Shown one piece after another: positions 57,126 through 64,000 of a stretch of 64,000 bases of DNA (positions are counted from its first letter, which is position 1; every line of letters begins with the position of its first letter). Source of the DNA: Nepenthes gracilis (taxonomy: Eukaryota; Streptophyta; Magnoliopsida; Caryophyllales; Nepenthaceae); contig BSYO01000002.1 of the NCBI GenBank assembly GCA_033239525.1, positions 11,504,626-11,568,625 of the forward strand. Direction: 5' to 3'. Made by a program: the position numbers and the translations under genes. The notes beneath the pieces were generated by a model. It searched no databases. It saw nothing but the letters and a program-made list of their open reading frames with translations, and had not been told where the DNA came from.

Positions 57126-57359
57126 CCGTTTTAAGTTCATGCTTTTGATACAAGTATATCATGCCTGTTTGTCTAACTAATGGTGTTTAGTTATTTCATG
57201 ATGTTAGAACACATGAAGTTTGATTATTGCATGATTTAGATGATGATTAGTTATTGTTTATGAAAAAGTACCGGTTATTTTATGATGTTTGGACGTTTTA
57301 CTTGAATGCATAAAGTCTGGCCATGTTTTAAGTTGTTCGGTTATTGCATGTGTAAAAAG

Positions 57360-57690
57360 AATTTCAGCTTTTGTTGAAAAGACCTTCGGCTTTTGTTAAA
57401 AAGAACTCCGGCTTTTGTTAAAAAGAACTCCGACTTTTGTTAAAAAGAACTCCGGCTTTTGATAAAAAGAACTTCAGCTTTTGTTGAAAAGACCTCCAAC
57501 TTTTGTTAAAAAGAACTCCGACTTTTGATAAAAAAAACTTTGGCTTTTGTTGAAAAGACCTCCGACTTTTGTTAAAAAGAACTCCGACTTTTGATAAAAA
57601 GAACCTCGGCTTTTGAGAAAAGACCTCCGGCTATGATAGGTAAGACCTCTGATATTTTGATAAAAGACCTTCGGTTTTAATATGTTAAAG
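57360..57690 (+). repeat. CTCCGGCTTTTGTTAAAAAG array in LTR6
   Basis: About 13 units of AACTCCGGCTTTTGTTAAAAAG-like sequence, more uniform than the arrays of LTR3 and LTR5. It is downstream of the TATA box here, hence in the transcribed leader region, as in LTR4. Confidence 0.9.
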
Positions 57691-58726
57691 GAAAGGCTTT
57701 ACGGACTTCAATTGTTTGAAGTTAAGAACAAAGGCTCTAAAAACAAGGAAAAATGTATGTAATCCGGACAGCAAGTGAAACTCTACGACTTTCGACTTTT
57801 GAACTATGATGGATGGCCATTAAAAGATATGAACTTGCTGTTAAAAATGGATGAAGGATATTGGAGTAACAATCGAGGACTACCCCTAGGCCACGGGGGA
57901 ATTTCTGGTGGCATAAGGCTTTCGGACTACGGCCCCATATGCCGAGTAAAAAGCATTACCTCCCGCCTCAGGGAGTATAATGAGAGGATACGACTCTAGG
58001 TTGTGGGGTAGCTCACAACCCTTCCCCGATGTTGTCCGCTCCTGTCCGGTCCCTAAAGATGATAAGAATTTCGAATGGTTTTACGAGTTTTTCTGAAGAC
58101 AAGATAATAAGAATAAGAACACGGATTTTTTAACTTAAGAAGAAATGATATGATGATTTTCGTATGCTAAGTTATGTTATGAACCTCTATTTTGACCCGA
58201 TGATATGTACATTAATGTTTTCTGCATGTGGGTACCTTGTTGGGCCTTGTAGCTCATTCTGTGTTATTTTCAGATGAGGAGAAGCTTACGGAGGACGAGA
58301 AATAAGAGTAAGGCGAACGAGCTAGGATGGGTAGCTGACCGGAATTATGTATCATGGCAAGAACAGACTTGATGTACTCTCTTTTGATCTTTTGGGAAAG
58401 ATTTGTAAAATACTTTCGTTACTAAAAGTTAATGAATATTAGTATGCTTCTGTACGTGTTATAGTCTGAGTAATTTATGATTCCTAGTGGCATCTCAGTT
58501 TGTTTTAAGACCTTCATGTCCGACCTACCTCATCTTGGCCGGACAAGTAAGAATCTAAAACTTTTGAGGCCAACTCAAGGAGTTCGGCCTTACGCGATCC
58601 TGTGCATAAGATATGATGTATACAAAAAGAAAAGAAAAATTTTTAAATCTACCCTTTTTAACCAGAGTGTATGATCGGTTTCGGTCGACAGGCGGCCACA
58701 TGCGGTGGAATGTCCAATCCGTCACA

Positions 58727-58899
58727 TTGGCTCTACCTGAGGAACCAAGGGCACGGTAGGCCCAGTCGCAAGGGATCCCATAGTCCACCATTAGAGCATC
58801 AATGGTACTCGCTGTCAGAACGGACCCAATGTTGTCAACCCCATAGCGAACAACGCGAGAAACTTGAGGAGAAGAAGGGGATCCTTTTTTCTTTGCCAT
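58727..58899 (-). pseudogene. Host antisense ORF1, N-terminus
   Basis: The minus-strand start MAKKKGSPSSPQVSRVVRYG (ATG at 58899-58897) continues VLTASTIDALMVDYGIPCDW AYRALGSS and is cut by LTR6 at 58727; the frame is taken up at 52746. The start is chosen because it is the only ATG just downstream of a minus-strand TATA-like box (58970-58978) and opens a basic N-terminus. The function is unknown. Confidence 0.7.
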
Positions 58900-58969
58900 C
58901 TCTCCCTCTGGAATAAGCTGACAGCTTTCAACGCAAAAAAGCATAAAGAGGGGTTTCACTGAAGCATAG

Positions 58970-58978
58970 CTTAAATAG
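58970..58978 (-). promoter_or_regulatory. TATA-like box upstream of antisense ORF1
   Basis: CTATTTAAG on the minus strand about 70-80 bases before the ATG, a normal plant TATA-to-ATG distance. It suggests an internal antisense promoter. Confidence 0.45.
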
Positions 58979-59284
58979 GCCATGAGGTGCCAGCGTGTGG
59001 GAAAGCTTAAACGATGCCTCTGCTTAATGTCCAGGCCACATGCCCGCTCAGCAGGAGTGTCACCAGTCTCAAGCAGTAGCCAATCATGGCCCCTGCCAGA
59101 CTACAGATCAACGTCGCTTCAACCGCCTGCCAAAATCCCAGCTGTCACGCCTGCATTTAATAGGGGAATCCTAACAGCCAGGGACAACGGCAGAAAGATT
59201 GCCAAGGGAAACGCACACGAGAAACAATGGACCATCCGAGCATAGCAAGCGACAGGAAATAAACGGCACAGCTAAGTGTAAAGT

Positions 59285-59290
59285 TTTATT
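59285..59290 (-). terminator. Minus-strand AATAAA after antisense ORF2
   Basis: AATAAA (plus TTTATT) about 55 bases beyond the presumed end of antisense ORF2 and before the ORF1 promoter region; a plausible polyadenylation signal. Confidence 0.4.
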
Positions 59291-59339
59291 ATCTAATTCA
59301 TTAACAACTCTTTTTTACAGAAGCTTGCGGCGGCAAAGT

Positions 59340-59997
59340 GCAACTAACGGCCCCCTCCAGGCCCGGAAGGATCTGGGGTCGTGTACTCCGTCAGGTCCAC
59401 GCGCGTCAGGGTGCCTGAGTTTTGAGAGTCTAGGATGCCGATGTGGAAGTTCGAGTCTTCAAACAAGACTAGTCTCGGCTAAGACGGATGTCGTCCTGGA
59501 AGTTCCTTTCCAATGCAGCACCAACGTCCTTAGGCGAAAACCTCGACCTCAGCTCGGCCCCCATCCGCGTGCACTCCTCTCCGAACCACACCCGAAGTTG
59601 CTCAAGCTCCTCTTAAAGTGCCCGTATTCGGTCCCGAGCCTGCATGTTGGCGCCAGCGAGTCTAGACGCCCTTGCTTTCTATTCATCCCACACGAGCCTT
59701 TGTCTGATCAATCTCTCCGACTGCAACCTGCACCCTGGCTTTAAAGTCTTCAACGGCCCTAGCGACTCGATGGAGTGAGGGATCCGCCCTCCTAGACCTA
59801 CTATGCTGTGAAGAAGCGACACCTCCTCCCTCTCAAAGCCTGAAGGTGCCCTCAAAAATCGCATCGGGTGCACAATAGTGGCCTCTAAATGATTTCCCTC
59901 CACTGCTGCAACACCAGCCACACTGCTGCACAATAGTGCCACTCATAGGCTCTCCGGAAGAAGATTCAAATCCTGATGATGAGGATGACCTTTCCAT
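59340..59997 (-). pseudogene. Host antisense ORF2 (decayed, coiled-coil type)
   Basis: Minus-strand frame from ATG 59997: MERSSSSSGFESSSGEPMSG, then frame changes, then SLHRVARAVEDFKARVQVAV, EIDQTKARV and, further left, EELEQLRVWFGEECTRMGAE LRSRFSPKDV. Ser-rich start followed by charged, helical, coiled-coil-like sequence. I do not recognise a domain. Several stops and shifts; the end near 59340 is uncertain. A TATA-like box lies about 107 bases upstream. Confidence 0.5.
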
Positions 59998-60103
59998 TGA
60001 AACCGTAACATGGAAAGAGAAAGACAAGAAAACCCAAAAGCAGCGCAAAGCTTCACGCCGTTGAAGAAGCAATGGGGCACACGGCCTTGGAGTGAACTCT
60101 TGC

Positions 60104-60113
60104 GTTTAAATAG
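60104..60113 (-). promoter_or_regulatory. TATA-like box upstream of antisense ORF2
   Basis: CTATTTAAAC on the minus strand, nearly the same sequence as the box before antisense ORF1. Confidence 0.45.
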
Positions 60114-60535
60114 CCAAAACCCTTTAATGGAACGGCGTCGTCCAGTAGACGAAGTGTGCTGGGAGAGAGCCAACAAGCCCCTTCCATGTGGTAGACCCTC
60201 GAAGTATCGTGCCTTTCCAAAGAAGTCATTATGACTTGACACTCCAAAATCTTCCACGCAATCAATGTGTCAGACCATCCGACGGATGTGATGTTTGACA
60301 GTAGCCTTTGACCTCCCCAAGCAACCCACGTCAGCAATCTCTCTGTACCGCAGCCTCCCGTCGACAGTCAGCACAGCGACTCGAGGGAAGGTGCCTACGA
60401 GAGTAGACCGCAAGCTACTGGGGACGCTCAAACGTGCAAGTCGACGTGTGCAATGAAAAAGAAGCCCTGCTACCCAGGGAATGTAAGGTGCCATATGACA
60501 AAAAGGGAGAAGATTCATGCGACAAGTTAAAGGAC

Positions 60536-61057
60536 TAAAGGCAATAACTACTACTTTTATTAATCAAAGTTTCTTTACAAGTACACAACTCACAATGGCA
60601 AAAGTACAATGAAGAAGGTACGGCACAGGGCATAACCCCCGAAGCGACTGCGTCGGATGCTTGAAGCGCAGTTGGGGGAACATGATCCACATGGGATCCC
60701 CACAGCTCCACCGTCGAAACTCCATCATCTCGTCCAAGCCCTGGAGCAGTCAGTGTTGGCCATCTCCTGCGGGCTAGCCCAATGCTAACCGCAGAGGCAG
60801 AACCAACACCCTTAACAGGAGTCTTCGGTTGAGACTCAGAGAGCCTGCACTCCCCTACGGAGACTCCGTCCTTCACCTCCCCTCTATAAGGCACATATGA
60901 TGATCCAAGTGGAGTGGAGACCGCAAGCGACGCGCTACACCGGAGGCAAGGTGCCCCGTGATAGCTCCACCGCGATCCTCCACCACACAGAAGATCACCA
61001 CGGCCTAGAGGGAGGCATACAACGATGGCAGAGTGGCCGAGCCACCCTTATTAGCAT
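60536..61057 (-). pseudogene. Possible third host antisense reading frame
   Basis: The best minus-strand frame starts inside at 60894 (PYRGEVKDGVSVGECRLSES) and runs QPKTPVKGVGSASAVSIGL to a stop near 60535. It may extend to an ATG at about 61057 with shifts. A minus-strand AATAAA (60556-60561) overlaps its end, and a TATA-like CATAAATATG lies at 61230-61239. No domain is recognised, and this could be leader or promoter DNA of the other antisense units. Confidence 0.3.
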
Positions 61058-61512
61058 GAGGAACTGCCCACGGTAGGGGTGCAAGGACAGTCTTCGTCAA
61101 GAGCACTGGATCTCCAGCTAGTCCATTCGACTCCTTCGCAGACTCTCACCAGAAGCGAGATGAGCCAAGACCCTTGCATTGCTCCTCCAAAATCAACCAA
61201 TGGATGAGCCACACCGGTCGAAGAGCCCCCATATTTATGGACGAGTTAGAACCCTGTTCGCACTTAATGGGACATGCTCCCCAATAGTCGTCATTCATGA
61301 AGCAGAAAAATCCTCGATGCCCACGCAACCTCAGGCATGCGAATCTAACCCTTCAAAGCGATGAATTCCTACGGCGCCTGAAAAACCTACATCGCTGCCT
61401 GGGAAAAACGCAATGCAAGAAGATGACAAAACCTGACGCATCTCGAGGAAGATAGTGCAGTGACCAACTGGACTCGAAGTGAACATGCCAAGCCACGATT
61501 GCAGGTCAGCCC

Positions 61513-61528
61513 AGGCATGGGGGGTTAG
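61513..61528 (+). other. Polypurine-tract region of the host element
   Basis: AGGCATGGGGGGTTAG directly before the 3' LTR. The G-run is the expected primer for plus-strand DNA, though diluted by mutations. Confidence 0.5.
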
Positions 61529-62430
61529 TATCGGGTCCAGTGCCAGCAGGGACCAAGAAATTGTGAGGCCTGATCCGAAAAGCAGCAGCCCCAGCGGCCA
61601 AATCGGCCCAATACCCAAATCAACCTACATGGCAGCCCAGTACTCACAGCCAATTGACGCTACCTGTAGCTCATTAATGTAGCTACAGGGCAACAGGTAC
61701 AAAACAGAGGAAACAAGCCAATGAGCAGAAGGTCAACGTTGCCAACCGTGACTCACGCCGCTGTCCACAGTTCTCCAACCAATCCTAGCGCGAAGGTCAA
61801 ACTAGGCATGGCTTGCGAAGTACGACAGTCTCCCCATCACCATAAGGCAACAACTAACATCTCGGCGATTACCACTGGACAACGGCCAACGAATCCCTGT
61901 GGGAACGATTCTCGTGCCCAAAGCCCCAAACCAAAAATCTTATAAATTTCCTCTCCTTGTACAAGAGACGAGATCGAATCCCAGGCACCCCGCTTATATT
62001 GTGCAGCAAAACGCTCACCCCAAAGTTCAAACTCTCAAATCAGTGCCTATATCCTACCTTTGCAACCTTACTCAAGCTTCAAGAGAGAGTAAGCCCTCCT
62101 CTGCAGTGCATACAGGAAGTTAGGCCTCCTACTAAACGCTCATCAATCCCTCACCCTTGCATTCACGCACTCCCAACACATTTACAGTATATCTTTGCGC
62201 ACCTCTAAGCGTGCGCCCCTTTCCGTTTATTGTGGAAAGCTACTGATTTGGTTATCGGAGTATCTTCGTTGGGAGAGATCTTGTCAAACTTTTGACCTCT
62301 TATTTGTGATTTATATTGTACAGGTTCCAAGTTCACAGCGACGGAGACTGGACCGGCTCAATATTCAATCTGGACCAAAAATCCGAAGGCTCCCTAATCC
62401 GTACGACAACCTATGACCCAGAACGCAACA
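61529..62430 (+). repeat. Host element 3' LTR
   Basis: 902 bp, collinear with 24110-25011, from TATCGGGTCCAG (degraded TGTTGGGTCC) to GAACGCAACA. TATAAAT at 61941-61947. In the first 165 bases roughly 25-30 differences from the 5' LTR are visible, nearly all transitions. Confidence 0.92.
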
Positions 62431-64000
62431 CATCCAAATTCAAGCTATACATCACTTATAAACTAGAAATTGCTATTCCTTTAGAATAATAATTCTTAAC
62501 CTACATGCTAACAAAGCTGTATAATTATTATTTTATTAAAAGCAATCTAAATAGAATTATAATTTTTACTATACCAAACACGTTGTTAGAGCATAAATAA
62601 TTACCCTGCACTCGGTCGGCCGTGTCTGAGCTTACCATGATCTCTCTCTCTCTCTCTCTCTAGATGCTATTTCTTCTCATTTAATGAGTGATGTTCGTGG
62701 GGGCCAGCAACTAGGTGCACCGGCAAAGTGCTTGTAGCAGTACACCTGGTGAAGTTTGGTGGGTAGATTTTGACGTGTCATGCTGATTTATGTACAAGGT
62801 TGGAAGAAGTCATGATTCCTATGGATCCAATTTGCCTTCCCGTACCCTATGCTCTTCTTCTCGCTATTTACCTATCCTCGTCTCAAAAATGTGACATGGT
62901 AAGAAAACATTTCCATCAATCCAACCTCAATATTTATATACCTACTTAATGTTTGCCCAAAAATAAATTAAAAAAAAAATCATTGATGGAACTTGTTCAC
63001 CGGAAGTTGAACCAACCTCACCCAAAAATAACTCAACCCTAAGCAATTTGGAAAATAAATAAATAAATAAATATATGTCATGACATTAACTAATTTAAAA
63101 ATAATACAAATTAAAAATAGACAAAACCCGTTGTAATGCCATAAAATCGTAATGGACTAAGATCGAAACAACTTGAATTCAAATCTAGATTTAACCAAGA
63201 CAACCTAATATAAAATTTCTATCCGACGTATATGAATCGACTAAATAAGATTCAAAATTTAAAATAAATGTCAAAAGTTAAAAAGAAAAAAAATAAGATA
63301 ATAAGAAGAGAAAATATAAGAATTGTAGACAAATTATAAGAATCACAGTAGTCGAACTTGAGATGAATTGAAATTTGACATGATTTGAGGTGTCCGAGAC
63401 ATAAACAGCACAAAATTAACTAAAAAAAATAACCCAACTCAAGATAAATTAAGAGCAAAAAAAGCCTTGAACCCTATATAGATTTATTAGTAGTATTGAA
63501 TAAATAAAAAATTAGAATAAATCAATCAAATTAAGGTTGGAAACACTTTCCGCCGGGGGAATAAATGTACATTGTTGTGGTTGTAAAAGATCTAACAAAT
63601 TGCCCAACTAATAAAAAGACGAGTACGGTTAGTAAATTAATAAGGGGAAAAAAAGGAAAAGCAATCGTGACTCGCATGAGCATGGCATTATTGCGATCCC
63701 TGGCTAATTGAACATCAGATCTGTCCCTGAATTACATATGTGCCCAGCGAGCCCATCGTCGTGGATCACGCTTTCCCATAATACCTCAAGTTTTCGCTTA
63801 ATGTCTTCAATTAAGGCTGCTTATTATAAACTACAAATAGTGGATTTGATATTCTTAATATATCAAAGATTGAATTAAATAAATAGACTTGCCCCACTCG
63901 TATCCACGGCATGATATTAACTCCAAAAAAAAAAAAAGAAAAAGCTGATTGTATAACAGAATATAAAATGTTAATATTTATTATTATTAAAGGATTGATG
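62431..64000. other. Right flanking DNA, AT-rich, no gene recognised
   Basis: Contains a (CT)n microsatellite at about 62640-62662, an (AAAT)n run near 63055-63075, and AT-rich sequence to the end. 62455-62600 has the look of a MITE (see findings). All frames are stop-rich. No RNA gene was found. Confidence 0.6.
62640..62662. repeat. (CT)n microsatellite
   Basis: About 11 CT dinucleotides following GATCTC. Confidence 0.9.

Larger units (their letters stand above)
52747..58726 (+). mobile_element. Solo LTR6, sense, perfect TTGGC TSD, split by LTR7
   Basis: TGTAATATCCCGAC (52747) to CCAATCCGTCACA (58726), with LTR7 at 53771-56565 in between. Flanks are identical: TTGGC at 52742-52746 and 58727-58731. 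Own length is about 3.18 kb. The U3 left part carries two different arrays: CAGGCTGCTTGAAG-like units (52985-53440) and GGCCGGAGTGGCCTTG-like units (53520-53730). The right part has TATA TATAAATAT (56791-56799), a 33-bp array and a short CTCCGGCTTTT array (57370-57680). It interrupts host antisense ORF1. Confidence 0.93.
24110..62430 (+). mobile_element. Retand-like (Tat lineage) Ty3/gypsy retrotransposon, 38.3 kb with nested insertions
   Basis: Defined by two 902-bp LTRs (24110-25011 and 61529-62430) in the same orientation with near-matching 5-bp flanks (CATCA / CATCC). Removing inserted DNA leaves about 9.4 kb in eight pieces: LTR, gag start, RT/RNase H, integrase, antisense ORFs, LTR. The RNase H-integrase order, the integrase sequence type and the antisense frames downstream of pol are features known for Tat/Retand elements. 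Deletions have removed most of gag, protease, the RT start and the RNase H-integrase junction. The LTRs differ by roughly 15% by eye, mostly transitions, making this the oldest layer of the nest. Confidence 0.88.

Noticed and set aside
24110..62430. Endogenous pararetrovirus or retrovirus with an envelope gene
   Set aside because: Domain order, primer sites, chromodomain and LTR structure are those of Ty3/gypsy retrotransposons; the extra frames are antisense and lack signal peptide or transmembrane features.

Overview
This window is plant nuclear DNA, almost certainly from an angiosperm with a large, repeat-rich genome. The species cannot be named from the sequence. I found no intact host gene, no tRNA or rRNA gene and no CRISPR array. 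Nearly everything recognisable is a retrotransposon or its debris: Ty3/gypsy chromovirus (Tekay/Del-like) elements and long terminal repeats (LTRs), one Tat/Retand-like Ty3/gypsy element, and an L1-type LINE. Every retroelement gene is broken by stops, frameshifts or deletions. This looks like heterochromatic, gene-free DNA.

Left part (1-22,895). An LTR end and a minus-strand pol remnant (1-2,599) are followed by a plus-strand element 'E' (LTR 2,600-4,723, gag to 5,707). E is interrupted by element 'F' (LTR 5,708-7,101), which joins a partial Tekay LTR 'G' (7,340-9,180). G joins an L1 LINE truncated at both ends (9,181-12,816). The LINE abuts a minus-strand chromovirus 'D' (12,817-22,895). 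D's left LTR carries a 482-bp LINE tail with 15-bp target-site duplications (TSDs). Its body carries a solo LTR (15,894-18,473) with a perfect TTTCA TSD.

Main part (24,110-62,430). A pair of 902-bp LTRs at the two ends, with near-matching 5-bp flanks, defines one Retand-like 'host' retrotransposon stretched to 38.3 kb by insertions. Its own sequence is left in eight pieces (about 9.4 kb including LTRs): gag start, reverse transcriptase (RT) and RNase H, integrase, then a long antisense ORF and further antisense reading frames before the 3' LTR. The insertions are: a Tekay gag-pol element 'A' (25,290-33,731, 5' LTR half deleted); solo LTR1 (33,786-35,832, -); partial LTR2 (36,670-38,098, +); solo LTR3 (38,749-41,953, -); solo LTR4 (42,307-46,685, -, with a 1.49-kb internal tandem duplication); solo LTR5 (47,676-51,104, -); and solo LTR6 (52,747-58,726, +), itself split by solo LTR7 (53,771-56,565, -).

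The most interesting signals are regulatory and structural. Several LTRs have U3 regions filled with minisatellite arrays around a CCGGAGTTC core. They also hold inverted W-box pairs (GGTCAAC-N3/4-GTTGACC). A motif AG|GCAAGTGTAC, matching a GC-AG intron donor, recurs in nearly every LTR, with TTCYGCAG|GT acceptors downstream in several. The host's antisense reading frames have their own TATA-like boxes and AATAAA signals. I see no undescribed defence or enzymatic system; the value lies in the nested architecture and LTR regulatory modules.
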